Assembly: GCA_003230535.1 (NCBI GenBank)
Contig: QIEW01000057.1
Location: 1-9,421 of the forward strand
Reading direction: 5' to 3'
DNA length: 9,421 bases
Origin: a bacterium
Lineage (GTDB): Bacteria; SZUA-182; SZUA-191
The notes beneath the pieces were generated by a model. It saw nothing but the letters and a program-made list of their open reading frames with translations. It had not been told where the DNA came from and did not search any database. Positions within the stretch are counted from its first letter, which is position 1; every line of letters begins with the position of its first letter. Of the stretch, positions 1-7,097 are shown one piece after another. Both the position numbers and the translations under genes were made by a program.

Positions 1-101
1 CCCCTCACTCTAACTCTCTCCCCCCAGGGGAGAGAGGACTAAAAGACTTTATCAACCCATCAAATAAAAATGGATGCTCTACTAGTGTCGTGTCAACTCT
101 A
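1..101. repeat. Dispersed palindromic repeat, left copy (inverted relative to the copy at 9318-9408)
   Basis: The segment starts with CCCCTCA and then a perfect 10-bp hairpin (14-23 with 27-36, loop CCA). An AT-rich stretch containing CCATCAA and AATGGA follows, and it ends with TACTAGTGTC..GTCAACTCTA at 80-101. The reverse complement of 9318-9408 has the same blocks in the same order: CCCCTCA, a 10-bp C/G hairpin, CCATCAA, AATGGA, and TACTAGTGTC..GGTCAACTCTA with one indel. The two are therefore diverged members of one family in opposite orientation. No transposase is present. The copy runs to the window edge and may be incomplete. Confidence 0.75.
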
Positions 102-153
102 GTATGTCTGATCTTTCTATAATAGGTTTAAGGGTAGCGGAGCCCCTGTCAGA

Positions 154-178
154 GTTTCGGCCTGAGACAGGCCGAAAC
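154..178. repeat. Perfect 11-bp hairpin inside the left MITE-like element
   Basis: GTTTCGGCCTG (154-164) pairs perfectly with CAGGCCGAAAC (168-178) across a 3-nt AGA loop. CCTGTC at 145-150 can instead pair with GACAGG at 166-171, so two mutually exclusive folds exist. It lies downstream of clpC on the minus strand but has no following T-run, so it is not a canonical intrinsic terminator. It could still stall or protect the 3' end of the clpC mRNA. Confidence 0.6.
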
Positions 179-198
179 ATCGGAAATCCCCCTACAAT

Positions 199-217
199 CC
201 CCCTTTGGCAAAGGGGG
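199..217. repeat. C/G-run hairpin
   Basis: CCCCCTTT (199-206) pairs with AAAGGGGG (210-217) around a GGC loop, preceded by another CCCCCT block. This resembles the short C-run/G-run palindromes dispersed between genes in many bacterial genomes. It is the nearest hairpin downstream of the clpC stop codon and might contribute to termination, but no T-tract follows on the minus strand. Confidence 0.5.
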
Positions 218-261
218 GAAACGAAATCCGCCAATTTACGGTTGACATGATACTAGGGACA

Positions 262-2721
262 TTAGATGGCTATACCTTGAGGAGACAAGGGGCAAGAATG
301 CTTTCTTTCCGGCGGGCTCGTTTTGGTGGTAAATACAAGCTTATCCCTTCTAACGCCAACATAGACGGTTCCTTTCTTTTTTAATCTGCCTTGAAGTATC
401 TCCTCCACCAAGGAATCGGCTATATTTTTTTGGATCGCCCGGCGAAGCGGCCTGGCTCCGAAAGCAGGAGAGAAAGACTTCTTTATGAGCCATCCTTTGG
501 CCCCTCGGCCTAAAATTACCTGAAGACCTTTTTCCGCCAAGCGTTTATTTAGCTCCTGCATTAGTATGTCTATTATTTTGCTAATATGTTTTCTGGTCAG
601 GGCATGAAATACAATTATTTCATCTATCCGGCCCAAAAACTCAGGATTAAACTTGGTTTTGAGTTCCCCCAAAAGCCTCTCTTTCATTCTCTCATGAGAA
701 CTCTTTTCATTGCCAAGTTGAAAACCTAACTCCCCTTTATCCGTTAACCGTAAACCTAAATTAGCGGTCATAATCAGCACCGTGTTTTTAAAATCCACGT
801 TATGACTCATAGCATCCGTGAGCCGGCCGTCATCCAACACCTGGAGTAGGACATTGAACAAATCAGGATGCGCTTTTTCAATCTCATCCAGCATTATCAC
901 GCAGTAAGGACGGCGCCGAACCTTTTCTGTAAGCTGCCCTCCATCATCGTACCCGACATAACCCGGCGGCGCCCCCAACAAGCGGGAGATAGCATGTTTC
1001 TCACTGTATTCAGACATGTCTATCCGAAAGAGAGCGTCCTCATCGTCAAATAGAAACTCGGCCAATGCCCGCCCTAACTCAGATTTTCCCACACCGGTAG
1101 GTCCCACAAAAATAAATGAGCCCACCGGTTTCCTGGGATTTTTAAGTCCTAAGCGGGAGCAACGGACGGCATGAGCGACGGCCTTGATGGCCTCATTCTG
1201 ACCTACTATCCGCTTGTGCAGCTCATCCTCTATCCGACAAAGCCGGTCGTGTTCCTTCTCCTCCAATCTAACCAGGGGAATCCCCGTCCATTTGGAAACA
1301 ATATGGGCTACAACTTCTTCAGTTACAGTAACTTTAGCTTTTTCACAGGCTGCTTTCCAGGACTTAGACAAATCATCCAACTCAGCTTTTAGGTTTCGTT
1401 CTTTATCTCGGATCCGCGCCGCCAGCTCAAATTCCTGGGCTGAAATGGCCTCCTCCTTCTCGTTGGCGATCCGTTCCAATTTGGCCCGCAGACGCCGGAT
1501 ACTGGCGGGCGGGAAGCTCGCCTTGAGCCGGGCCCGGGAGCCGGCCTCGTCTATTACATCAATCGCCTTATCCGGTAATAAGCGATCGCTAATATAGCGG
1601 TCGGAGAGCTTGACGGCGGCCGTAATTGCACTATCGGTAATCTTTACTCGATGGTGGGCCTCATATCTCTCCCGTAAACCTTTCAGAATTTCCAGCGCCT
1701 CTGCCGGCGAGGCCGGTTCCACTAAAATGGTCTGAAAACGCCGTTCCAGCGCCCCGTCTTTTTCTATGTATCGCCGGTATTCATCTAAGGTAGTAGCTCC
1801 TATGCACTGTAGCTCGCCGCGCGCAAGGGCCGGTTTAAGGAGATTGGAGGCGTCCAGAGAGCCCTCTGCCGCTCCCGCCCCTACCAGGGTATGCATCTCA
1901 TCTACAAATAAGATGACATTCCGGGTGTCGCCGATCTCTTTTAATAAATTCTTTAGGCGCTCCTCAAACTGTCCCCGGTATTTTGTCCCCGCCACCAACG
2001 CTCCCAAGTCCAGGTTAATTATGCGTTTATGGGCTAGCGCTTCCGGCACAAGATTAGCTACTATCTTCTGGGCTAAGCCCTCCACAATCGCAGTTTTACC
2101 TACACCGGGTTCCCCTAGCAGGACCGGATTGTTCTTGGTGCGGCGGGTCAGTATCTGTATTAGGCGCTCTATTTCACACTCCCGGCCGATTACGGGATCC
2201 AGACGGCCATCCAGCGCTGACTTGGCAAGGTCTACTCCGAACTCATCCAGGGCCGGCGTCCTCATCTCCTCGATTTCCGGCGAGGTTTGATGGATAAAGC
2301 TCATTGCCTCCTGCCTCACTTCATCCACATCCACCCGTAACTCATCCAACACCGTCGCCGCTAATCCGTCCCGTTCCTTGAGTACCCCTAACAATAAGTG
2401 TTCCGTCCCAATATAGTTATGTCCCAGGAGATTAGCCTCCTCTATGGAGAGCTCCAATACCTTCCTCGCCCGGGGCGTAAAGGGGATCTCGCTGGCGATA
2501 AGTTTGCGGGAGCCTCTGTTTACCCGCCGCTCTATTTCCACCCGGAGTTCCAGCAAGGGCACCCCCAGACGCTGAAGCACAGCTACGGCAACTCCCCGGC
2601 CCTCCCTAATCAGAGCCAACAGCAGATGCTCGGTTCCCAAGTGTCCGTTTTGCAGACGGGAAGCCTCCTCCCGGGCTAGCATAACAACTTTTCTGGCTCT
2701 TTCTGTGAAACGCTCAAACAT
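262..2721 (-). CDS. clpC: ATP-dependent Clp protease ATP-binding subunit ClpC
   Basis: This is an 819-residue Hsp100 unfoldase of two AAA+ modules that feeds substrates to the ClpP peptidase in the cytoplasm. Two Clp_N repeats fill residues 1-145. AAA-1 has Walker A GEPGVGKT (203-210), Walker B ending DE at 274-275 and pore loop KYRG (247-250). A UVR-type coiled coil lies at about 412-447, which separates ClpC from ClpA and ClpB. AAA-2 has Walker A GPTGVGKS (540-547), Walker B VIMLDE (608-613), pore loop GYVGYDDGG, and sensor-2 GARPLRRAI (755-763). The LGF tripeptide at 665-667 sits where the ClpP-binding loop is expected. The length matches the family (about 810-850). The ATG follows a modest AAGG site 10 nt upstream. 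No ctsR, mcsA or mcsB is adjacent. The last dozen or so residues (from about KHSCPL) look atypical and lie next to a repeat. Identification is very secure. Confidence 0.97.
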   Translation of the reverse strand: MFERFTERARKVVMLAREEASRLQNGHLGTEHLLLALIREGRGVAVAVLQRLGVPLLELRVEIERRVNRGSRKLIASEIPFTPRARKVLELSIEEANLLGHNYIGTEHLLLGVLKERDGLAATVLDELRVDVDEVRQEAMSFIHQTSPEIEEMRTPALDEFGVDLAKSALDGRLDPVIGRECEIERLIQILTRRTKNNPVLLGEPGVGKTAIVEGLAQKIVANLVPEALAHKRIINLDLGALVAGTKYRGQFEERLKNLLKEIGDTRNVILFVDEMHTLVGAGAAEGSLDASNLLKPALARGELQCIGATTLDEYRRYIEKDGALERRFQTILVEPASPAEALEILKGLRERYEAHHRVKITDSAITAAVKLSDRYISDRLLPDKAIDVIDEAGSRARLKASFPPASIRRLRAKLERIANEKEEAISAQEFELAARIRDKERNLKAELDDLSKSWKAACEKAKVTVTEEVVAHIVSKWTGIPLVRLEEKEHDRLCRIEDELHKRIVGQNEAIKAVAHAVRCSRLGLKNPRKPVGSFIFVGPTGVGKSELGRALAEFLFDDEDALFRIDMSEYSEKHAISRLLGAPPGYVGYDDGGQLTEKVRRRPYCVIMLDEIEKAHPDLFNVLLQVLDDGRLTDAMSHNVDFKNTVLIMTANLGLRLTDKGELGFQLGNEKSSHERMKERLLGELKTKFNPEFLGRIDEIIVFHALTRKHISKIIDILMQELNKRLAEKGLQVILGRGAKGWLIKKSFSPAFGARPLRRAIQKNIADSLVEEILQGRLKKKGTVYVGVRRDKLVFTTKTSPPERKHSCPLSPQGIAI

Positions 2722-2755
2722 ATGCTTATAACCTTGTTTCTATCTATTCCCCTTC

Positions 2756-2785
2756 ATTATAAGGAAAAACCTCCCCTAAACGCAA
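2756..2785 (-). promoter_or_regulatory. Predicted sigma-70 promoter of clpC
   Basis: On the minus strand a perfect TATAAT (2761-2756) is preceded at 18 bp by TTGCGT (2785-2780), which matches three of six -35 positions. Transcription would start near 2749, giving a leader of about 28 nt that contains the AAGG ribosome site. There is no CIRCE inverted repeat and no recognisable CtsR heptad repeat, so classical heat-shock repression is not evident. Confidence 0.5.
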
Positions 2786-2797
2786 AACTTATCCGTT

Positions 2798-2915
2798 GAG
2801 CCTGTTGCAAAAGTCATTTTAAAAAAGGTATCCATACTATATGTTGGGGCAGTGGCCCCAACACTACCCATATGGGGTAGGCCAGGGCCACCGCCGGCAC
2901 TTTTGCAAGTACCTC
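2798..2915. mobile_element. MITE-like element A between lolD and clpC
   Basis: The left end GAGCCTGTTGCAAAAGT (2798-2814) and the reverse complement of the right end ACTTTTGCAAGTACCTC (2899-2915) agree at 13 of 17 positions. The 118-bp interior has no ORF. It holds a 9-bp perfect hairpin (2842-2850 with 2855-2863, loop AGTG) and a 6-bp hairpin (2864-2869 with 2875-2880). The right end is identical over 17 bp to that of element B at 7709-7840. It begins 10 bp after the lolD stop codon, and on the minus strand its hairpins precede a T6 run at 2826-2821. It may therefore act as a leaky terminator that isolates lolCD from clpC. Confidence 0.65.
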
Positions 2916-2925
2916 TATTGATTAA

Positions 2926-3606
2926 TCATTTCTCGGCCATGCTGCCGTCTGCCAGATGGATAACCCGATCGGCCTGAGCGGCCAAATAATCATTATGAGT
3001 CACATATACCAGAGTGGTATTACGCTGGCGGTTTAATCTTCTCAATACATTATATACCATGTTCCCGGTATGGCTGTCTAGATTGCCTGTCGGTTCATCC
3101 GCCAACATCAGTTTGGGGGAATTGACCAGCGCCCTGGCGATGGCCACCCGTTGCTGCTCGCCGCCGGAAAGCTCTCCCGGCCGATGATGCAATCTTTTTT
3201 CCAGCCCCACTTCCACCAGTATCTCCCGGGCACGCTCCGCAGCTTCTTTTAGGTTCATCTTGCCCACCAATAGCGGCATCATTACATTCTCCTGAGCAGA
3301 AAACTCCGGCAGAAGATGGTGGAACTGAAACACAAACCCTAAGGTTTTATTCCGGAAGCCGGCTAATTTATCATCAGCCCAATCTCCAATATCCGCGCCT
3401 TCGAAGAGGATTTGGCCGCTGCTAGGCCGATCCAGCGCCCCCAGCAGATGAAGGAGGGTGCTTTTTCCCGCGCCTGAAGCGCCTACCACCGCCAGCAACT
3501 CGCCATAGCTTACCTCAAAAGAGATGTTTCGTAAAGCCACTACCTTCCGGCCGCCTATATGGTAGAACTTACAAAGCTCCCGGGCCCGGACCAATGCTCT
3601 ACTCAT
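2926..3606 (-). CDS. lolD: Lipoprotein-releasing system ATP-binding protein LolD
   Basis: This is a 226-residue ABC ATPase that powers extraction of lipoproteins from the outer leaflet of the inner membrane for transfer to the LolA chaperone. All nucleotide-binding motifs are intact: Walker [10 protein letters not shown] (42-50), Q-loop Q94, signature LSGGEQ (146-151), Walker B LMLADEP (166-172), D-loop and H-loop H204. The length is typical of the LolD/MacB/FtsE group. LolD is favoured because the partner immediately upstream is a LolC/E permease. Its ATG overlaps the permease stop by 8 bp (ATGAGTAG), which implies translational coupling, and I see no strong ribosome site of its own. Related alternatives such as MacB-type export ATPases are less likely given the partner. 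Confidence 0.93.
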   Translation of the reverse strand: MSRALVRARELCKFYHIGGRKVVALRNISFEVSYGELLAVVGASGAGKSTLLHLLGALDRPSSGQILFEGADIGDWADDKLAGFRNKTLGFVFQFHHLLPEFSAQENVMMPLLVGKMNLKEAAERAREILVEVGLEKRLHHRPGELSGGEQQRVAIARALVNSPKLMLADEPTGNLDSHTGNMVYNVLRRLNRQRNTTLVYVTHNDYLAAQADRVIHLADGSMAEK

Positions 3607-4828
3607 ATCGTAAAGCCACTGCTGGATCCTGGCGGGCGGCTTGCCAGGCAGGATAAATTGTCGCCAGAAAACTAATCAGCAAAGACGCCGCTATTATTAA
3701 AGACACTTCCAACGGCTGCATCTTGAACGGCAAATGGGTCATATAGTAAATGTCCCCCCGCAGGCTAATAATTTTATACTTGTCCGCCAGCCAGCAAATC
3801 AACGTCCCGCTCACCCCGCCTAACACTGTTCCGATAAACCCGATTATTATGCCCTCCAACATGAATACTTTCATGATGCTGCGGCTGGCGGCCCCCATAG
3901 ATTTTAAGATGGCAATATCGCGGTGTTTCTCCATCACCATCATCGTCAGGGTGCTGATTATACCGAACGCCGCGACCACCACAATTAAGGTAAGGATAAT
4001 AAACATCGCCAGTTTCTCCAGTTCCAAGGCGGAGAACAGACTGCGGTTCATCTCCATCCAACCCCTGACCCAAAAAGGAAATCCTAAAGCAGCCTGGATC
4101 TTACGGGCTACAGCTTCCGCTTGATAGATATCGGTCACCTTGACCGAGATGCCTGTTATTCGGTCACCCATCCGGAACAACTCCTGGGCTGTCTTGAGCG
4201 ATACGTAAGCCAGGCCGGAATCATACTCGTACATCCCGGAAGTAAAAACAGCCGCAACCCGCATTTGGCGCACCTGCGGGGCCACGCCCATCGGTGTCAA
4301 GGCGCCGGAAGGGAAAACCAAATTTATCGTATCCCCATAGAAAGCTCCCAAACTTCGGGACAACTCTTCACCCAGCGCTATCCCCAGCTGACCGGAAATG
4401 CTCCCGCCAAGCTCAGCTAAGCTGCCGTCAGTAATATTCTTGCCCAGATCATTGACCTGGGGCTCGGTCTTAGGGTCAATCCCCCGCAGCGCCACCCCCA
4501 AAACATTCTCCTCCGAGGTGAGGATGGCTTGAGTATAGACAAACGGCGAGGCGGCCGCCACCTGCTCAACTTTTAGCACATCCTCTATGACCTTCGGATA
4601 ATCCTCGATGGCGGTCTTCCCATGACGGAGTATTACAATATGGGAGTTGGTGCCCAGGATCTTATTTCGCAGTTCCCCCTCGAAACCCGACATTACCGCC
4701 AGGACAATGATTAGCGCCATCACCCCTAACGCTACGCCGGCAATGGAAATAACCGAAATAACCGAAATAAAGGTCTGCTTCCGCTTGGCCTTTAGGTACC
4801 TTAAACTAATCCACAGCTCATAAGACAT
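3599..4828 (-). CDS. lolC: Lipoprotein-releasing system transmembrane protein, LolC/LolE family
   Basis: This is a 409-residue inner-membrane permease. The layout is the four-helix LolC/E plan: helix 1 at about 22-47, a large periplasmic domain (about 48-270), helix 2 at about 273-297, helix 3 at about 322-347 and helix 4 at about 373-395. The N-terminal stretch through [13 protein letters not shown] is highly characteristic, as is the coupling segment [13 protein letters not shown] (300-312) that contacts the ATPase. The tail [13 protein letters not shown] is the usual FtsX-like ending. Only one permease gene is visible, so a homodimer (LolF style) is possible unless a second copy lies elsewhere. 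The ATG fits family N-termini. The ribosome site is weak (a G-run about 16 nt upstream). It is the first gene of a lolC-lolD operon. Confidence 0.93.
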   Translation of the reverse strand: MSYELWISLRYLKAKRKQTFISVISVISIAGVALGVMALIIVLAVMSGFEGELRNKILGTNSHIVILRHGKTAIEDYPKVIEDVLKVEQVAAASPFVYTQAILTSEENVLGVALRGIDPKTEPQVNDLGKNITDGSLAELGGSISGQLGIALGEELSRSLGAFYGDTINLVFPSGALTPMGVAPQVRQMRVAAVFTSGMYEYDSGLAYVSLKTAQELFRMGDRITGISVKVTDIYQAEAVARKIQAALGFPFWVRGWMEMNRSLFSALELEKLAMFIILTLIVVVAAFGIISTLTMMVMEKHRDIAILKSMGAASRSIMKVFMLEGIIIGFIGTVLGGVSGTLICWLADKYKIISLRGDIYYMTHLPFKMQPLEVSLIIAASLLISFLATIYPAWQAARQDPAVALRYE

Positions 4829-4867
4829 AATATCTGCTAATAACCCCCAACGCCCCTTCCACGCTAA

Positions 4868-4896
4868 CTTTTAAGAAAGAGAAGCCTGCATGTCAA
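4868..4896 (-). promoter_or_regulatory. Predicted sigma-70 promoter of the lolC-lolD operon
   Basis: On the minus strand a perfect TTGACA (4896-4891) stands 17 bp ahead of TAAAAG (4873-4868), which matches four of six -10 positions. It falls wholly in the 84-bp gap between the DUF2283 stop and the lolC start. This predicts transcription from about 4861 and lets lolCD be expressed independently of the small genes upstream. No terminator hairpin is visible in the gap, so read-through from the trio is also possible. Confidence 0.55.
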
Positions 4897-4912
4897 CAAC
4901 TAATTATCCACC

Positions 4913-5128
4913 TTATGCTACCTTCGTCAATGGTAGATTAGTATTGATCTGTTCCAATTCTTTCAAAGACATTCTTTCTGAAACTCCAATTACTTCAATT
5001 CCGAAAAGTTTTCCATCAGCGCCCAGATCAACCAGAATTCCCTCCTCTATTTTTTTTGTGCTGCCTACCTTGCCCTCCTGAAATTGGATGTATAAGGCAT
5101 TCGCCTGAGGATCATAGGTTATTTTCAT
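4913..5128 (-). CDS. DUF2283 family small protein
   Basis: This 71-residue protein opens MKITYDPQANALYIQF and continues with an alternating beta pattern (TKKIEEGILVDLGADGKLFGIEVIG), the signature of the DUF2283 family of compact beta-rich proteins. An ATG further upstream in the same frame exists at 5224. I chose the ATG at 5128 because it carries a strong AGGGGAGG ribosome site 7 nt ahead, begins exactly where the family domain starts, and avoids overlapping the zinc-finger gene. The function is unknown. DUF2283 genes often sit beside DUF4258 genes, which suggests an antitoxin or partner role here. That role is inference. It is the last of three small co-directional genes, 34 bp after the zinc-finger gene and 84 bp before lolC. 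Confidence 0.85.
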   Translation of the reverse strand: MKITYDPQANALYIQFQEGKVGSTKKIEEGILVDLGADGKLFGIEVIGVSERMSLKELEQINTNLPLTKVA

Positions 5129-5162
5129 GAGATTTCCTCCCCTAGCCAATACCAGTGATAGA

Positions 5163-5402
5163 TCACATCGAGTACACAGGCACGAGAACTTCCCGGTCAG
5201 CCTTTCGGCATCCGCGAAGGGCATCTTCTATGCTCTTGAGCACATTGGCAGTATAATAACGTGTGCCGCACTCTGTACAGACACCGGCAGGCACGCTCTC
5301 GAAAAGTACATACTTTCCTGCAAACGTTCGAGAAAGATTAACCCGCTTCTCAACAATAGACCCCTGACAATATTCACAGCGTTCCCCTTCCCAGAATCCC
5401 AT
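5163..5402 (-). CDS. YgiT-type zinc-finger protein (MqsA N-domain-like)
   Basis: This 79-residue protein has two CxxC knuckles, C9-x2-C12 and C42-x2-C45, which should bind one zinc. The layout, including VPAGVCTECGTRYY, is that of the YgiT zinc-finger family, named after the N-terminal domain of the antitoxin MqsA. In MqsA this domain contacts the toxin, and a C-terminal helix-turn-helix binds the operator. Here the chain ends about 30 residues after the second knuckle, so no helix-turn-helix is present. Any autoregulation must come from another protein. An AAAGGAG ribosome site lies 8 nt before the ATG. It starts 17 bp after the DUF4258 stop, so the two genes are almost certainly co-transcribed. 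The domain assignment is solid. The antitoxin role is inferred from gene order. Confidence 0.87.
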   Translation of the reverse strand: MGFWEGERCEYCQGSIVEKRVNLSRTFAGKYVLFESVPAGVCTECGTRYYTANVLKSIEDALRGCRKADREVLVPVYSM

Positions 5403-5419
5403 GGCAGTCGCTCCTTTCC

Positions 5420-5695
5420 TTATCCTCTAGGTCGATCTTGGTAAGCGGTTATAACCCGAACCTTCCCCGTTTGAGTTATACGGCATACAACGCCAATCGT
5501 TCGCCCATCCAATGCCGACCCAACCAACTCATACTTGCCTTCCCGAGGCCAGGTTCGCCGAATCCTGCCGTTTAGGATACCGTATTCTACATCGTAGATG
5601 TCGAAACCTTCCGCCATTGCTTCAGCATCGGCATGTTCGGTCAGGTAATAGAGTCCATTGCGAACAAGCGCCTGAATTTGTCCAATCTTGCTCAA
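5420..5695 (-). CDS. DUF4258 domain protein, candidate toxin of a small toxin-antitoxin-like cassette
   Basis: This 91-residue protein matches the DUF4258 pattern: an N-terminal helix (IGQIQALVRNGLYYLTEHADAEAM shape, with the conserved T-x-H), a DVEYGILNGRIRRTWP turn, then beta strands in which YELVGSALDGRTIGVVCRI is followed by VRVITAYQD. The family is thought to be distantly related to RelE/BrnT-like small RNases, and members commonly pair with YgiT zinc-finger proteins. The start is TTG: an in-frame TGA lies only 13-15 bp upstream, no ATG is available at the domain start, and GGAG sits 7 nt ahead of the TTG. The weak start could keep the product scarce relative to its neighbours. Toxicity and RNase activity are inferred, not shown. 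Confidence 0.83.
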   Translation of the reverse strand: MSKIGQIQALVRNGLYYLTEHADAEAMAEGFDIYDVEYGILNGRIRRTWPREGKYELVGSALDGRTIGVVCRITQTGKVRVITAYQDRPRG

Positions 5696-5873
5696 GGTGA
5701 GTCTCCATCAACCTCATCCACTCCAATTGCGCCTGACTTTCTCATCCTTTGAGAACCTAAACAGCATAACCTTCTTGAGTTTTGGGTAAATAATCTTCCA
5801 TCGGGGAAGCCGATTTGGTTTTAGTTATCTTCCCAAAGAGCTCCAATGGTTTATGTATAGCCTTACAAGTTTG
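5696..5873. other. Gene-free stretch between the beta-helix gene and the DUF4258 gene
   Basis: This 178-bp segment contains no credible coding sequence; the longest minus-strand ATG frames are under 20 codons. It holds the leader of the small-gene trio and a short hairpin, ATCGG (5800-5804) with CCGAT (5810-5814), that lacks a T-tract. I see no operator-like palindrome of good quality next to the TTG start. Confidence 0.5.
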
Positions 5874-5877
5874 TTAA
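5850..5877 (-). promoter_or_regulatory. Weak candidate promoter for the DUF4258-YgiT-DUF2283 genes
   Basis: On the minus strand TTAACA (5877-5872, five of six -35 positions) is followed after 16 bp by CATAAA (5855-5850, four of six -10 positions). It overlaps the stop codon of the beta-helix gene and would give a leader of about 150 nt. The site lies in AT-rich sequence where chance matches are common, so this is only a candidate. Confidence 0.25.
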
Positions 5878-7088
5878 AATTTTAGCTCTTCATGGACTTT
5901 GGGGCGTTTGAGGGGAGGGAAGCTTCCCGGGCCGTTATCATGAATATTGTTATCCTCTACCACCATATCGGGGCCGGGGGTACTGGGGATCATCGCCGGA
6001 CCATAATTGTTGTTAATTTCATTTTTCCTGACCTCAGCCCGGGTTCGACTGCTTAAGATTATCCCCCCCATGCCGTTCTCATAGACATGATTTTCCTCCA
6101 GCGTAATTTGGGAGAAGGCATCCGAGCGAACGCCCCCTAGTGGATTATTGTGGATCTTATTTTTTATTACGGTGGCCTGCGCTCCGTCCATGACCGCCAA
6201 TCCGACGGTGCCGTTCTTATAGCTGTTATTGTTTTCCACCAGCACCGAGGCCCCGTTCCTAAAGCCGAGCCCGGCATAGGCGTTCCTGTGGGCGATATTG
6301 TCCTTGATTATGGGTACATTAGTATTCTGAGCGCTGATCCCGGCGCCCATGAACAAAATTCTCGCCATTCCATTACGATAAGAATTATTCCCCACAATAG
6401 CCGGGAAAGCCCCATCCTTAGCGCCAATTCCCGACCACCCGTTCCCAAAGACCTTGTTACCTTCTATTAGAGGATGAGCGCCGTTTTTGATCCCGATTCC
6501 CAACTCGGTATTCCCATAGACCTTATTGCCGATGATAGTAGCTGCCGAATAATGGTTATTCCCAATCCCTAACCCAAAATTGCTATGGATGATATTGTTT
6601 TCGATATAGGGGGCGGCCGGGCGGCCCTGATGCTGATGGCTGCCGATAGCGGTACTCCCCATATTGCGGATGATATTATTCCTTAGGATAGGCGACGTTC
6701 CCCGGCAATTCACTCCATGGGGATGTCCCGGCAGATGATGATCTACTTTCCCTAAGCCGGTCAGGGTAAATCCGTCCAATATTGCCCTGTCCGCACCGGT
6801 CACCACCGGGTTATCAGTCCGTCCCCCCGCATCGATGATCGTCCTCCGGGCGGCGGTATGATCCCTATGTTCTTCCTCCGAACCTTCACTAATTACGAGC
6901 ACCCCTTTTTTGAGAACAATTGTTTCATGATAAACTCCGGGGGCTACTTCTACTCTCTCCCCTTCATTTGCCGTATCTATGGCGCTTTGTATAGTGTCGA
7001 ATTCTAAAGGGACATGCAGCGCCCGCTGACAACCTACTGAGCAGGAACCCAACATAAGGCATCTTAACCCCAGCTCTCTCCACTTCAT
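5874..7088 (-). CDS. Right-handed parallel beta-helix repeat protein, probably exported
   Basis: This is a 404-residue protein. Residues 28-70 (DTIQSAIDTANEGERVEVAPG) are the cap typical of DUF1565/NosD-like beta-helix proteins. From about residue 130 there are around ten coils of 22-24 residues with the pattern xIxxNxIxxNxxxGIGxxxGA, the PbH1 repeat that builds a right-handed solenoid. The N-terminus is short and basic with LGSC at 13-16, a plausible but imperfect lipobox, and Ser at +2 would permit outer-membrane sorting. A second Cys is at 20. Coil 1 carries a His cluster (H117, H118, H122, H124) and the next coil H151 and H153, a possible metal site. No pectate-lyase or other catalytic motif is recognisable. 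The ATG has a full AAGGAGGT site 9 nt upstream, so the start is secure. Substrate and function are unknown. Confidence 0.88.
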   Translation of the reverse strand: MKWRELGLRCLMLGSCSVGCQRALHVPLEFDTIQSAIDTANEGERVEVAPGVYHETIVLKKGVLVISEGSEEEHRDHTAARRTIIDAGGRTDNPVVTGADRAILDGFTLTGLGKVDHHLPGHPHGVNCRGTSPILRNNIIRNMGSTAIGSHQHQGRPAAPYIENNIIHSNFGLGIGNNHYSAATIIGNKVYGNTELGIGIKNGAHPLIEGNKVFGNGWSGIGAKDGAFPAIVGNNSYRNGMARILFMGAGISAQNTNVPIIKDNIAHRNAYAGLGFRNGASVLVENNNSYKNGTVGLAVMDGAQATVIKNKIHNNPLGGVRSDAFSQITLEENHVYENGMGGIILSSRTRAEVRKNEINNNYGPAMIPSTPGPDMVVEDNNIHDNGPGSFPPLKRPKVHEELKF

Positions 7089-7097
7089 GGTTTATCT

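Larger units (their letters stand above)
82..256. mobile_element. MITE-like element with 16-bp terminal inverted repeats
   Basis: The left end CTAGTGTCGTGTCAAC (82-97) matches the reverse complement of the right end at 241-256 (GTTGACATGATACTAG) at 14 of 16 positions. The pair bounds 175 bp with no coding capacity and contains two strong hairpins (154-178 and 199-217). This is the usual form of a non-autonomous miniature element. I see no clear target-site duplication. The outer sequence on the left is also conserved with the copy at the far end of the window, so the true boundary may lie further out. The right end stops 5 bp short of the clpC stop codon. Confidence 0.5.

Noticed and set aside
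1214-2290. Long plus-strand frames opposite clpC
   Set aside because: They are antisense to a fully conserved gene, rich in Ser/Arg/Pro as expected for complement translation, and lack ribosome sites.
3774-4073. A 99-codon minus-strand frame inside the lolC gene
   Set aside because: It is an out-of-frame shadow of the lolC coding sequence, which is intact throughout.
5129-5224. N-terminal extension of DUF2283 from an upstream ATG (103-residue version)
   Set aside because: It would overlap the zinc-finger gene and add a non-family segment. The ATG at 5128 has a strong ribosome site and matches the domain start.
5700-5873. Tiny minus-strand ATG frames (14-17 codons) ahead of DUF4258, considered as leader peptides
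   Set aside because: They show no ribosome site, no regulatory codon run and no attenuator hairpin with a T-tract.
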